38,048 bases of DNA from Kiritimatiellia bacterium (GCA_027858345.1 JAQICX010000242.1:66787-104834), one strand, 5' to 3'; positions 17,141 to 26,653 are shown, counted from the first letter of the stretch. Made by a program: numbers and translations. The notes: a model not told the origin generated them from the sequence alone.

Positions 17141-18433
17141 TTATTTTGCAAGAACTTCATCTTTAATTGCATTTAGTGCTTTGTTACATAGAATGTTCTC
17201 TTTGACGTTTTCTGTTTCGCCGCCAAGAACTTTTTCTTTGTAGTCCTCTGGCGTCATCTGTCTTTGCATTGCCATCTGCATGATGTTCATTTCAACTTCT
17301 TCATCGGCAACTTCAAGTGCCTTGTCAATTGCAACCTGCATTAGGATGAATGATAGTTTAACAGCTCTTTTGCCTTCTTCTTCACATTTCTTTAGAATTT
17401 CTTCCTGATGATCTTTGATGTTGTCTTCTGTTTGACCTTGCTGCATGAAAGAACTTACAGCTTGTTGTAGACGCTGGCGAATTTCCATGGCAACCATTGA
17501 TTCAGGAAGCTCTAACTTTGTGTGCTTGTCCAAATAGTCAACAATTTCCTGAATTAGTCTTGCATGATCTTTACCTTCATTTCTCTGCTGAATATCTTCT
17601 TTTATTCTTTCTCTTAGCTCTTCAACAGACTTAACCTGTAGTGATTCCAGAAATTCTTCTGTAATTTCAGGTAGAACTCTTTCCTGAAGATCAGTAAGTG
17701 TTACTTTGTAGTCAACTTTTTTGCCGGCAACTTCTTTAATTGCATAATCTTTAGGGAAAGTGATTGTAACATCTTTTGTTTCATCAAGACTTACGCCAAT
17801 CATTTCAGTATCAAGCCCAGGAACAACATCTTTCATCTCAGGTAGAATCCAGAAGTTTTCTCTAGTGGAAATTCTCTTTACAGCGTCACCTAGTTCAGAT
17901 AGAGGTTTTCCATTGAGTGTGCCTTCAAATGAAACACGCATGAAATCTTCTTTTTTTGCTGGACGAGCTTCAACCTTATTGTATGCGGCACGGCTTGCAA
18001 TGATTGTGTCATACATTGTGTCAATCTCTTTTTCATCAACCTTTGCAACATTTGGCTTTAGTGAAATCTTATCATACTTAGGCATTTTGAACTCAGGTTC
18101 AACATCAACAACTGCTGTGAATGTCAATCCATCTTCCAAAGAGCATACAGTATCTTTGATTTCAATTGGCGTAACAACTTTCAGTTCTTTTTCATCAACT
18201 GACTTTCTATATGCATCACCAATAAGTTGTTGCTCAACATCCTTGATAAGATCTGCACCAAATTTTTGCTCAACAACTTTGGTTGTTGCCTTACCTTTTC
18301 TGAAACCAGGGATTACAACTTTTTTCTTGTACATTGAGATTGCATTGCTATACTCGTTTTTAACATCTTCAGCTGGTACTGTAATATTTAGTGTTCTTCT
18401 GCAACCTTTTGTCTCTGTGATTTCTACGCTCAT
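17141..18433 (-). CDS. tig: Trigger factor, ribosome-associated chaperone and prolyl isomerase
   Basis: A 430-residue protein with the three-domain layout of trigger factor. The N-terminal ribosome-binding domain has the signature GFRKGKATTKVVEQKFG (about residues 40-56, equivalent to the FRxGxxP loop). An FKBP-type PPIase domain (about 160-245) and a helical C-terminal substrate-binding domain follow. In the PPIase domain the usual GD motif is not obvious, so isomerase activity may be weak; chaperone function does not depend on it. The first gene of tig-clpP-clpX, it is preceded by AGGAAG about 8 nt upstream of the ATG. A TATAAT about 50 nt upstream (near 18485) could be its -10 box, but no convincing -35 was found. 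Confidence 0.96.
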   Translation of the reverse strand: MSVEITETKGCRRTLNITVPAEDVKNEYSNAISMYKKKVVIPGFRKGKATTKVVEQKFGADLIKDVEQQLIGDAYRKSVDEKELKVVTPIEIKDTVCSLEDGLTFTAVVDVEPEFKMPKYDKISLKPNVAKVDEKEIDTMYDTIIASRAAYNKVEARPAKKEDFMRVSFEGTLNGKPLSELGDAVKRISTRENFWILPEMKDVVPGLDTEMIGVSLDETKDVTITFPKDYAIKEVAGKKVDYKVTLTDLQERVLPEITEEFLESLQVKSVEELRERIKEDIQQRNEGKDHARLIQEIVDYLDKHTKLELPESMVAMEIRQRLQQAVSSFMQQGQTEDNIKDHQEEILKKCEEEGKRAVKLSFILMQVAIDKALEVADEEVEMNIMQMAMQRQMTPEDYKEKVLGGETENVKENILCNKALNAIKDEVLAK

Positions 18434-18675
18434 TTATCTTACTTCCTGTTTTAAGTTTAAATAATTTTTGTAATTGCTTTATATTATAAATCTTTATATT
18501 AATATCGCTATATTAATTTGATTATGAAAATCATACATCAATTTCTGCTCAGTATTTGAGTAGTCAAACAGGGAAGAATATATAAATAAGAGCTAAAAAT
18601 CAAGTGCTAAATTGAACTCGGCCGCATTTTTTTTTGTGTTTTTTGCAATGATTTCTCATAAGGCTCAAAAGGTAT

Positions 18676-19602
18676 TTAGTGCACCTGCATTTTGAGCTTT
18701 TCGTAGAGTTCCTGGTTTGCAGGAATTTTGATACCTAGTGTGTCGGCTTTTTTAATCAACTCGCCTGTAATGCTTTCTAATTCAAGTTGTTTGTGATTAA
18801 GAACATCCTGAAGCATTGACGATTGGTTTTCGGATGTTAACACACACACTTTCATAAGTTTTTCAAATGGCTCTTCAAATAGAAGGTTGATGTTAGATGC
18901 CTTACAAACTTGCAATATTTCATCCGAGATTTTCTTTGCTAGTTGTGAGAGGAACATCTGTTTAATGATTTCACCATTTTTCACATTATATAGTGCTGTA
19001 ATAGGATTTATTATTGCATTAATATATAGTTTTGACCAGATAACCGTTTGCCAGTCTTTGTGTACATCGCATCTAATCTCGCAGTCATTAAGAAGAGTTG
19101 AGATGTTTTTAGTAGCGGTCATGTTTTCCTGAAGACATATAGGTGCAATGTTAATAGTACCCTTTCCGCAAAAAATGGTTCTATTTGCACCATCAGCTGT
19201 TGCGCCTGTGGATATTGTGCCAGCAATTAAATTTTGTTCAGGTAAATACTTTTGAATAGTTTCAACATTTCCTAGACCATTTTGCAGTGTCAGAATGCAG
19301 CTTGATTTAAGATAGTCTAAGTTTCTTCTTACGGCATCTTCTGTTGAATAGGCTTTAGTTATAATAATGCATAAGTCTGTTTTTTGCAAATCTCCACTAT
19401 TGTCAGTTGCTGTTATATTGTCTTTGAAATTGAAAGTTTGATTGTTTAGGTCGGTTAAGAATATTCCCTCACTGTTAATTTTATCAGCCGCTTTTTTTGT
19501 TCTTGTAATGATCTGAACGTTTATATTCTTGCGAACAAAGAATGCGGTAAGCAGTAGTCCTATAGCTCCATTGCCAAAAATTGTCACAGTTGAAAAATTC
19601 AT
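18676..19602 (-). CDS. panE: 2-dehydropantoate 2-reductase (ketopantoate reductase)
   Basis: A 308-residue NADPH-dependent oxidoreductase of the ApbA/PanE family, which reduces ketopantoate to pantoate in pantothenate/CoA synthesis. The N-terminal Rossmann motif GNGAIGLLL (about residues 10-18), the TLQNGLGN segment, the Lys of WSKLYINAIINPITAL and the Glu of LELESITGELI match catalytic positions of the family. The ATG overlaps the tsaC stop by 4 nt (ATGA), so it is translationally coupled to tsaC. Some ApbA-family members act on other 2-oxo acids; panE is the most likely but not the only assignment. The 240-nt spacer to tig contains no further gene. Confidence 0.88.
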   Translation of the reverse strand: MNFSTVTIFGNGAIGLLLTAFFVRKNINVQIITRTKKAADKINSEGIFLTDLNNQTFNFKDNITATDNSGDLQKTDLCIIITKAYSTEDAVRRNLDYLKSSCILTLQNGLGNVETIQKYLPEQNLIAGTISTGATADGANRTIFCGKGTINIAPICLQENMTATKNISTLLNDCEIRCDVHKDWQTVIWSKLYINAIINPITALYNVKNGEIIKQMFLSQLAKKISDEILQVCKASNINLLFEEPFEKLMKVCVLTSENQSSMLQDVLNHKQLELESITGELIKKADTLGIKIPANQELYEKLKMQVH

Positions 19603-20171
19603 ATTTTGACACTACCTTGTCTAAGTATTGTTAGCCCTTTTTCGGGATCATCTTTTATTACTGTGCTGGCAATTCCACCAGGTGATTTTCCATCGTCTAT
19701 GCATATATCCGCATAATCTCCAATTGCAGCAATTGCACTTTCGGCAGTGCAGGTGTCTGGTTCTCCACTGAGATTTGCGCTAGTTACTTTTAGTAATCCT
19801 CCGCATTGTCGGATGATTTCTCTTGCCAAGTTATGGTCCGGAATACGAAATCCTTCGTACCCGCCAGATTTCATCTGCAAAATTAGTGTTAATGCTCCGG
19901 GCCAATGCTTATCAGCAAGCTGTATTGACTCTTCAGAAATATTGGCTAATCTTTCTATGACATCTATGTCCGATGCCAAAAAGGCAATTGGCTTTTTGCC
20001 ATCTCTTGCCTTCGCCTCATATATTTTTTCTATTGCGGCACCAATTTCTGGGTATGCAGCCACTCCATAGACAGTGTCTGTTGGTATGATTGCCAAATTA
20101 CCGTATTTTATAGAGGCAACAGCCTCATCTACAGCATTTTCATCACTGCTCTTATAAACTTTTGTGTTCAT
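19599..20171 (-). CDS. tsaC: L-threonylcarbamoyladenylate synthase (TsaC/Sua5/YrdC family)
   Basis: A 190-residue single-domain YrdC protein that makes threonylcarbamoyl-AMP from Thr, bicarbonate and ATP, the first step of the tRNA t6A37 modification. Family hallmarks are all visible: IIPTDTVYGVAAYP (about residues 28-41), the KARDGKKPIAFL loop, HWPGALTLIL and LKVTSANLSGEP. No C-terminal Sua5 domain is present, so it is the short TsaC type. It overlaps the upstream TIGR02757 gene by 20 nt and the downstream panE by 4 nt, making a tightly packed three-gene operon. Confidence 0.95.
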   Translation of the reverse strand: MNTKVYKSSDENAVDEAVASIKYGNLAIIPTDTVYGVAAYPEIGAAIEKIYEAKARDGKKPIAFLASDIDVIERLANISEESIQLADKHWPGALTLILQMKSGGYEGFRIPDHNLAREIIRQCGGLLKVTSANLSGEPDTCTAESAIAAIGDYADICIDDGKSPGGIASTVIKDDPEKGLTILRQGSVKI

Positions 20172-20937
20172 TTTTCAGTTCCCTTATGCTCATGTCATCT
20201 CTTATGCCAAATCTTGTTAAAGAAAAATCATATTTTGTAGGGTCGGTAGGTGCAAACTTCTTAAATGCATTGGTTATTTCCAATGCCATTTTCATGTCGG
20301 ATGTTGAACGTTTGGTGAAGCCAAAGTGCTTGCTTATGTTTGCTATGTGCGTATCTAGAGGAATAATCAGTTTTGAGGCTGGAATAGTTTTCCATAGTCC
20401 CAAATCCACGTGATCGTCACGCACCATCCATCTAAGAAAAAGATTTAAGCGTTTGCACGCACCTTTTGTGTTGGCTTTTGGTATTAGATAGTTGCCTCCA
20501 CATTTCATCTTTTCTATAAATTTTATTATTGCCGGCTGCAATGTTTCATCACTTGAACTATAACAACTATGAAAACAATTCTCCAATGAACCATGCTCTT
20601 TATATATCTTCTGCATATTAAGTAGTGTGCAGATTAACTCATCTTCTTTTACAAATCGATACTTGAATCCTCTAAAAATTTCTTTTAGACTGGCTTCATC
20701 TGAATTAAGAATAAACTGTTGAGGACTGTCGCCCAGCTTGGAGAAAATGACATCTAGAGTTTTAAGGATCTGACTAACTCTGCCAAAAGCAAATGCAGCC
20801 GATATGAAACCAACAAATTCAATATCCAATGGCTGTTCATAACGATAAAGACACTCAAGAGGATCTGGACTTACAAATTCAAATTTGTTGTATTTGTCGT
20901 ATATTTGCTCAAGTTGTGTTGTTGTTATTTGGGACAT
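20152..20937 (-). CDS. TIGR02757 / DUF2400 family protein
   Basis: A 261-residue soluble protein. The family signature is clear in the C-terminal half: IPLDTHIANISKHFGF followed by KYDFSLTRFGI, plus the N-terminal DPLECLYRYEQPLDIEFVGFISAAFAFGRV. The family is found scattered across Bacteroidetes, PVC and spirochaetes. Its fold is thought to be related to HhH-GPD DNA glycosylases, but no biochemical function is established that I know of. It is the first gene of an operon with tsaC and panE. It lacks the iron-sulfur Cys cluster found in many glycosylases of that superfamily. Confidence 0.88.
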   Translation of the reverse strand: MSQITTTQLEQIYDKYNKFEFVSPDPLECLYRYEQPLDIEFVGFISAAFAFGRVSQILKTLDVIFSKLGDSPQQFILNSDEASLKEIFRGFKYRFVKEDELICTLLNMQKIYKEHGSLENCFHSCYSSSDETLQPAIIKFIEKMKCGGNYLIPKANTKGACKRLNLFLRWMVRDDHVDLGLWKTIPASKLIIPLDTHIANISKHFGFTKRSTSDMKMALEITNAFKKFAPTDPTKYDFSLTRFGIRDDMSIRELKNEHKSL

Positions 20938-20988
20938 AGAAGCAGGTACGAGATGATTTTATATTAATTTTGTTCAGTTATGATGAAA

Positions 20989-21894
20989 TTATACTGCACA
21001 GGTTGAAAGCTGGTTCTTTCCATTCTTCTTTGCCTGATACAAAGCAACATCCGCACCTTTAATCAATGTGGTCAAATCGCAACCGTTTGATGGGTACATT
21101 GACAAACCTATGCTTATTGATACTGGAACTTTTTTGCCATCATCAGTCTCTACTTCCATATTTGCAATTGCTTGTCTAAAACGCTCTGCCGCAGTTATTG
21201 CTCCTTGCAGATTGGTTTCAGGAACCATAACGGCAAATTCTTCACCGCCAAGTCTTCCAAACATATCAACTTCTCTAAATGTTTCTTTTGTTATTTCAGC
21301 AACTTTTTTCAGAACCTTGTCTCCAAATGGATGTCCGTATGTGTCATTAATTTTTTTGAAATTGTCAAGGTCATATATCATAACGGAGAGTGAACGCTTA
21401 TAGCGTTGAACCCGCATAAGTTCCATCTCTGCTTTTTTAAAAAAGAAACGACGATTGTCAAGACCAGTAAGTTCGTCAAGTGAGGCAAGTCTCTGAAGTG
21501 CCTTTTTGTATTGCTGCAGTTCTGCATGCACTTTTACTCTAGCCAGCAGCTCTTGGGAGTTAAACGGCTTTGTGATATAGTCAACCGCACCAGCATCAAA
21601 GCCTGCTTTGATTGTATCGTTGTCATTTTTTGCTGTTAAGAATATTACAGGAATATCAGCAGTCGTCGGATCACTTTTTAGTCGACGGCAAGTCTCTAGT
21701 CCATCCATTCCGCTCATCATGATGTCTAAAATAATAAGCTCCGGGAGCTTCTTTTTTGCAAACTCTATTGTGTCTTCTCCATTTTGAGCAACAGCAATCT
21801 TGTAATTCATTGTTGAAATTGTGCTTCCTGCAACTTTTATGTTGTTTGGATTGTCATCAGTAATCAAAATTAGTGGTGGTGGCTCATTTGTCAT
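20989..21894 (-). CDS. Response regulator with GGDEF diguanylate cyclase domain
   Basis: A 301-residue two-domain protein. The REC receiver (about 1-125) has the phospho-acceptor Asp in LIILDIMMSGMDG and the Lys of YITKPF. The GGDEF domain (about 135-300) has the active-site GGEEF, which in this family makes c-di-GMP from two GTP. The sequence REVD lies exactly five residues before GGEEF, the position of the RxxD inhibitory I-site, so product feedback is expected. The start overlaps the stop of the upstream hybrid kinase by 4 nt (ATGA). The pair therefore most likely forms one signalling pathway in which the kinase phosphorylates this receiver. Confidence 0.96.
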   Translation of the reverse strand: MTNEPPPLILITDDNPNNIKVAGSTISTMNYKIAVAQNGEDTIEFAKKKLPELIILDIMMSGMDGLETCRRLKSDPTTADIPVIFLTAKNDNDTIKAGFDAGAVDYITKPFNSQELLARVKVHAELQQYKKALQRLASLDELTGLDNRRFFFKKAEMELMRVQRYKRSLSVMIYDLDNFKKINDTYGHPFGDKVLKKVAEITKETFREVDMFGRLGGEEFAVMVPETNLQGAITAAERFRQAIANMEVETDDGKKVPVSISIGLSMYPSNGCDLTTLIKGADVALYQAKKNGKNQLSTCAV

Positions 21895-24716
21895 ATCTTT
21901 TTATCTTCCAGTAGTTTTATAAAGTCAGTAACCAAAGTATTTATGCCTTGTATGTTAAACAAATCGGCAGCTTCCTTTAGTTCTTTTCCATATCTTTTCA
22001 AATATTTCTCTCCTATTTCTTCTCCTAGCTGAAGAATATCTTCTGCAATGACCTGTATAGCCGAAATGTCTACAGCACCAACTTCTGCCTGAAGTTTTGG
22101 TAGTATGTCATTGTATAGCTTATCTTTGCCAGCCTCCGATATATCAAGCTCAACAACAGTTTCATCTATCTCTTCTTCAGTCTCCTTAATAGCATTGTCT
22201 GTGTTCTTAGGCTTGATAAATTTATTTACATGCAGGAACAGCTCATCAACATTAACTGGTTTGGTTAGAGTTCCATCAAAAATTTCATTGGTAATCTCCA
22301 GCTCTTCTTGTTTTGCTGATGCAGTTAAAGCAATAATTGGTATGTGCTTTGTTGATTCTGTTGATTTTAGTATTTGAGCAACTTCAATACCATCCATGAC
22401 AGGCATCCGGATATCAGATATGATTAAATCAGGCAATCTTTTTTTTGCAATATTAACCGCTTCAAGTCCGTTTTTCGCAGTTAGAATATTTAGGTTCTTG
22501 CCGCTAAACAGCTCTTCCAACAGAATTCTGTTTGATGGAATATCATCAACAATAAGCAATGTTTCTTCGTTGTATACTAGTGATTGAACATTAATTGATG
22601 CTGAATGAATTTCTGTTAAAGTTGAGGATAGAGGAATGTCGAAAAGATTAATTTTAAATATACTACCTTTACCCAACTCACTTGTTACCGTTAGCTTGCC
22701 TTCCATCATTTCTGTCAGACGTTTAGATATACTCAAACCTAAGCCTGTGCCACCATACTGGCGATTGTCTTGAGAGTCTTGCTGTTTAAATGGAGCAAAA
22801 ATTTGGTTAAGTTGTTTTTTATCAATACCGATGCCTGTGTCTTCCACTCTTATAACCAGTGAAACCTTTGAGTGGTCGTTTTGATCATCATAAAATATGT
22901 CAACACCTAGCTTGATGTATCCACGTTCTGTAAATTTCACAGCGTTTCCTACAAGGTTGATTAGAACTTGTCTTAGTCTTAACTCATCAATAATAAGAGA
23001 TGGAGGTAGATCATCATTAATTTCAACTATCAGATTGATTCCTTTTTCTCTGACTTTAAGGGTGAATACCTGTTCGATCTCTTTCAAAATATGTGCAACA
23101 CTGCACGCACCAAGTTTAATTGAAAGTTGACCAGCTTCAATCTTGGATAGGTCAAGTATATCGTTAATTAATGTTAGCAGACTCTTGCCTGCCACATTAA
23201 TTGAGTCAATGTATGTTTTGTGTTTTAGATCCAAAATCTGCTTAGAAAGTAGCTGACTAAAACCAATAATTGCATTCAAAGGTGTTCTTATTTCATGACT
23301 CATGTTGGCAAGAAATTCTGATTTTGCTTTGTTTGCAAGTTCAGCTTCCTTTCGAGATTCAATAATCTCAAGCTCATATTCCTTTGCGCTGGTGACATCC
23401 ATCATGATGCCGACAAACTTATATGGTTGATTGTTCACATCACGTTCAGTAACAGTGCCGTCTATGGTCATCCAGGCGAGTTCACCATGTGCATTCTTAT
23501 ATCTTAGCTCGGGAATGTCACCATTAAATTTATCGTTCTTGATTGTACTAATAGTGTCTGAGAAAATTTGTTGAGATGCTGGTTCAAGAATTTCAGCCCA
23601 TTTTTCAAATGTAACATCAATTTCTGAATCATCTTCATATCCAAGGAAGGCTGCAATTGAGTTGCCATAAACAATTTTATTCTCAATAAGATATGCCTCG
23701 AAAACCACAATCTTTGAATGCTCTGTGGCAAGTTTTAATATATTTTGTGATCTTTTTAAAGATTCTTCAGCTTTCTCTCTTGTGGATATTTCCTTTGCAA
23801 GTTTAATATTCATCGAAACAAAGTATAGAACTATGATTAGTGTTGAGAAACAGATGGCTGCACTAATCCAAGCCCATTTGTGAACAGTTTTTTTGTCTAT
23901 CATGTGTTCAAGTTTGATTTTTGTCAGGTTATCATTTACAAATTTCTGACTTGCATCCTCAGGCATGGATTCAATAACTTTATTAAAAATGCTGATAAGA
24001 GCCTTGTTCTTTTCGCTGACACCAAAACATATATTGATTTTTGGCAGAGTTTCAGATGGAACAGATTTAATGCCTTTAATATCATTATAGTTTAACTCGT
24101 AATAGGCCGATAAGGAGTCACCAATGTATGCAGTTGAGAGGTTTGCCTTTACTGTTTCAAGTCCAGCCTTGGTTGTTAGACACGGTACAAAATGAACGTT
24201 TCGAAAATGTTTAACTAGATATTTTGTAAGAGGCGAGTCTTTTTGAACAGCAACGTTATTTTCTAGAAGTCCACGAATTCCATTAGTATGCAATGTCTGA
24301 TTTTCTACTGTATATATGTAGACGGAGGATTTTACATATGGAAGAGTTCTGTCTTTGAAAGCTTCATCAATACTGAATAGGGCGGGTGCAATGTCAACTT
24401 TCTCAGTTAGGAGGGCACTCTCCTGTGACAAAGCAAGACTAGGGGGAACCTGTTTGAAAATCAGCCCCGTTTGCTCTGAAATATATTCCAATGTGTCAAC
24501 AGCAATACCAGAATAGGAATCATCCTCATTTTTTATTACATAAGGCGGGCACTCTGACATCCAAACCTGTAAAACAGGACTGTTCTCAATAATATCGTGC
24601 TCACTCTCCGTGAAAACAATATCTCCAGAGTTCAGGGCTGATGCGGTTGAAACACAAAAGCCAGCTAAAACACAAAACAATACTTTAAATTTGCTCAAAC
24701 TTCTAAAACCATTCAT
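21891..24716 (-). CDS. Hybrid sensor histidine kinase with periplasmic solute-binding sensor domain
   Basis: A 941-residue inner-membrane kinase. An export signal (1-27) leads to a periplasmic SBP_bac_3-type binding domain (about 40-265), a membrane helix (about 280-302), a PAS domain (about 325-450), HisKA with SHEIRTPLNAIIGFS, an ATPase domain with a final GGTGLGLSI box, and a receiver with SDIRMPVMDG. The last 110 residues are an acidic helical tail with no His, so it is not a functional Hpt domain. The BvgS-like layout suggests sensing of a small amino acid-like solute. The downstream REC-GGDEF gene overlaps by 4 nt and is the probable phosphorelay target. How phosphate would pass from the internal receiver without an Hpt is unclear; direct HisKA-to-REC transfer is possible. 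Confidence 0.95.
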   Translation of the reverse strand: MNGFRSLSKFKVLFCVLAGFCVSTASALNSGDIVFTESEHDIIENSPVLQVWMSECPPYVIKNEDDSYSGIAVDTLEYISEQTGLIFKQVPPSLALSQESALLTEKVDIAPALFSIDEAFKDRTLPYVKSSVYIYTVENQTLHTNGIRGLLENNVAVQKDSPLTKYLVKHFRNVHFVPCLTTKAGLETVKANLSTAYIGDSLSAYYELNYNDIKGIKSVPSETLPKINICFGVSEKNKALISIFNKVIESMPEDASQKFVNDNLTKIKLEHMIDKKTVHKWAWISAAICFSTLIIVLYFVSMNIKLAKEISTREKAEESLKRSQNILKLATEHSKIVVFEAYLIENKIVYGNSIAAFLGYEDDSEIDVTFEKWAEILEPASQQIFSDTISTIKNDKFNGDIPELRYKNAHGELAWMTIDGTVTERDVNNQPYKFVGIMMDVTSAKEYELEIIESRKEAELANKAKSEFLANMSHEIRTPLNAIIGFSQLLSKQILDLKHKTYIDSINVAGKSLLTLINDILDLSKIEAGQLSIKLGACSVAHILKEIEQVFTLKVREKGINLIVEINDDLPPSLIIDELRLRQVLINLVGNAVKFTERGYIKLGVDIFYDDQNDHSKVSLVIRVEDTGIGIDKKQLNQIFAPFKQQDSQDNRQYGGTGLGLSISKRLTEMMEGKLTVTSELGKGSIFKINLFDIPLSSTLTEIHSASINVQSLVYNEETLLIVDDIPSNRILLEELFSGKNLNILTAKNGLEAVNIAKKRLPDLIISDIRMPVMDGIEVAQILKSTESTKHIPIIALTASAKQEELEITNEIFDGTLTKPVNVDELFLHVNKFIKPKNTDNAIKETEEEIDETVVELDISEAGKDKLYNDILPKLQAEVGAVDISAIQVIAEDILQLGEEIGEKYLKRYGKELKEAADLFNIQGINTLVTDFIKLLEDKKI

Positions 24717-25158
24717 TAATTACCTCTTTAAATTTTGCAGCAAAGTATAACTATTACAGCCGTTTATGTCAAGCAAAGAAGAAAAATAATAATGCGTTCC
24801 TTGATTTTTCGGTTGCAGGTTCTTTTTTCTCTTAGCCGCGGATAAACACGGATTTTCACGGATAAATACATTCATGTAATCTGTTTATGCTTAATCACAT
24901 ATGTAGATTGTTTCATGCTGTAAGCCTGATTAAAATTATTTTATAAAAACATCACCCAGTATATGGTATTTAAGAAAATCTGTCATTCAGTTTAATTGCA
25001 ATGTCAAATTGTCAGAACAAACAGAAAGTGCTTATCTGCAATTGTTTACATAAATATAATCCGTGTCAATCCGTGACTGATTAAAAAAATATAGCCATTT
25101 AACCGAAAAACTAAGGATGCGTTCTCCTGTTTTTTTATTAGAATATAATATAAATTAC
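24717..25158. mobile_element. TIR-bounded intergenic element C (about 24791-25124)
   Basis: The left arm has ATGCGTTCCTTGATTTTTCG (24792-24811). The right arm (about 25103-25123), read on the minus strand, gives ACGCATCCTTAGTTTTTCGG; about 19 of 24 positions agree over the full arm. A nested inverted pair lies inside: GCGGATAAACACGGAT on the left and, on the minus strand, CACGGATTGACACGGAT on the right. The same ACGGAT-type sequence is present in element A. No gene is present in this 442-bp spacer. Confidence 0.55.
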
Positions 25159-25671
25159 TTAAATGATTAACAATAGGATCATAGCCAACGTAACTACAAC
25201 CTTCAGAACCATTATGAAAACCCTTGCAACAATAGTTCCAGTTGCAATGTTTAAAGCCTTGTTGTTATGCTTTAAACGAGAATACTCCACCGCATAAGCT
25301 CCCAGAAATCCACCAACAAATAATCCAATCAGTGAACCGACAATGTAAATGGGAATGAGAATTGTTCCGAGAATTCCTCCAATGAAACTTGTAATACTTG
25401 CAGCAATACCTGCCAATTTTGATCCTCCACGCTTGACCACGCCAAAGTAACCGGCTAAGCCCTCGCAGACCTCAACCAAGCCGGCTAATGCCACAAGAAT
25501 AATTAGTGTTGTCCATGATGGTTCAATTGAAACATGAGCAAGTTTGAATAGTAGTCCAACGCCAACAACAATCCATGTTCCTGAAATTGTCATCATTGAA
25601 AGAAAAACGGCTATAAGGCAAGCACTAAACCCGAGAATATATATGAAAATATGTAAAACCTGTAATCCCAT
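25159..25671 (-). CDS. DUF456 family membrane protein
   Basis: A 170-residue, strongly hydrophobic protein with four to five membrane helices (about 5-30, 35-65, 85-115, 115-130, 148-170). The glycine-rich repeat segments KRGGSKLAGIAASITSFIGG and LIGLFVGGFLGAYAVEY match the DUF456 family, which has no known function. Its ATG overlaps the last base of the atpG stop codon (TAATG), so translation is coupled to atpG. That pairing has no known functional meaning. Nothing else is cotranscribed downstream within about 440 bp. Confidence 0.85.
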   Translation of the reverse strand: MGLQVLHIFIYILGFSACLIAVFLSMMTISGTWIVVGVGLLFKLAHVSIEPSWTTLIILVALAGLVEVCEGLAGYFGVVKRGGSKLAGIAASITSFIGGILGTILIPIYIVGSLIGLFVGGFLGAYAVEYSRLKHNNKALNIATGTIVARVFIMVLKVVVTLAMILLLII

Positions 25672-26531
25672 TAATTCCTCATCCCGGAAATAATCTCAAG
25701 CATTTCGGTTGTAATGTTCTGCTGCCTTAAACTGCTATATCTTTTGCCCATGTCATCAAGCATTTCGGAAGAGTTCTCATTTGCTCGCGCCATTGCAGCC
25801 ATCCTGCTTGCATTTTCAGATGCAAAGCTGTTGATGACTGCGTCAACATAAATCTCTTTTGCAAGATTTGGTAGTAAAGTTAAGAAAATAGATTCAGCCG
25901 ATGGTTCAAAAATAAACCTTTCAGCAGCAATATGGTCATAGTTTAAGTCTTTGAAATAGTCTTTGTCAACAGGGAGTATCGACTTCTTCACTATATCTTG
26001 CCTCACAGGATTTTCATACTTGGAATATATTATCTCTATTTTAGAGTATTTCTCTGCTTTGAACTCTGAATATATCCAATCAAAAATTTTCTTGCCATAA
26101 AAATTGGTGTTGTTTGCAGATGGTTGTTCAAAAACAATTAAAGGAATTATGTTTAGTCTTTTGAGTTTTCTGACCATGATTTTTCCCGAAGTAATAACAT
26201 CGGTGTTTTCATCAGTGAACTTTGCAGCATACTCGGCAAGTTGTGTATTGTATGCACCACATAACCCTTTGTCGGATCCCAGTACAATCAGTGCTTGCTT
26301 AGTTGCAATGTTCTTTTTTAAGAATGGATGGTCCAGACTTTCAATGTCAATTTCGTGTGCAGCAAGAGCCATAACTTCAAGTAGCTTGTTTAGAACATTG
26401 CGTCGACTATCAATGTCTTTTATGAATTTATACATGCGAGCAGATGCAACTTTTTGCAATGCACTTGTCACTTTGTGCAGCTGATTGGTTGTGTTTATTC
26501 TACGCTTAATTTTTTTCAGTTCAACTGACAT
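25671..26531 (-). CDS. atpG: F-type ATP synthase gamma subunit, isolated from other atp genes
   Basis: A 286-residue protein with intact gamma-subunit signatures: the N-terminal helix (IKRRINTTNQLHKVTSALQK, then VASARM), LGSDKGLCGAYN (about 85-96) and the C-terminal helix NASRMAAMARANENSSEML...ITTEMLEIISG. In F1Fo ATP synthase this subunit forms the central rotary shaft. The gene is normally between atpA and atpD, but here there is no other atp gene on either side. It starts after a 760-bp gene-free, repeat-rich stretch and is followed only by a DUF456 gene. Either the operon is split in this lineage, or a rearrangement at the repeats separated it. Confidence 0.94.
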   Translation of the reverse strand: MSVELKKIKRRINTTNQLHKVTSALQKVASARMYKFIKDIDSRRNVLNKLLEVMALAAHEIDIESLDHPFLKKNIATKQALIVLGSDKGLCGAYNTQLAEYAAKFTDENTDVITSGKIMVRKLKRLNIIPLIVFEQPSANNTNFYGKKIFDWIYSEFKAEKYSKIEIIYSKYENPVRQDIVKKSILPVDKDYFKDLNYDHIAAERFIFEPSAESIFLTLLPNLAKEIYVDAVINSFASENASRMAAMARANENSSEMLDDMGKRYSSLRQQNITTEMLEIISGMRN

Positions 26532-26653
26532 ACTTTGATCACCTATTTATTTTTCACAATTTTAGACATGATTCAAAATATTAACAAGTCTTAATTTCTC
26601 TTTTCTCCCTTTTTTTTAAGATTTCATATCCTGTAATGTTTTTCATAGCTTGT

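Noticed and set aside
17760-18464. 234-codon plus-strand frame
   Set aside because: Serine/threonine-rich antisense shadow of the trigger factor gene.
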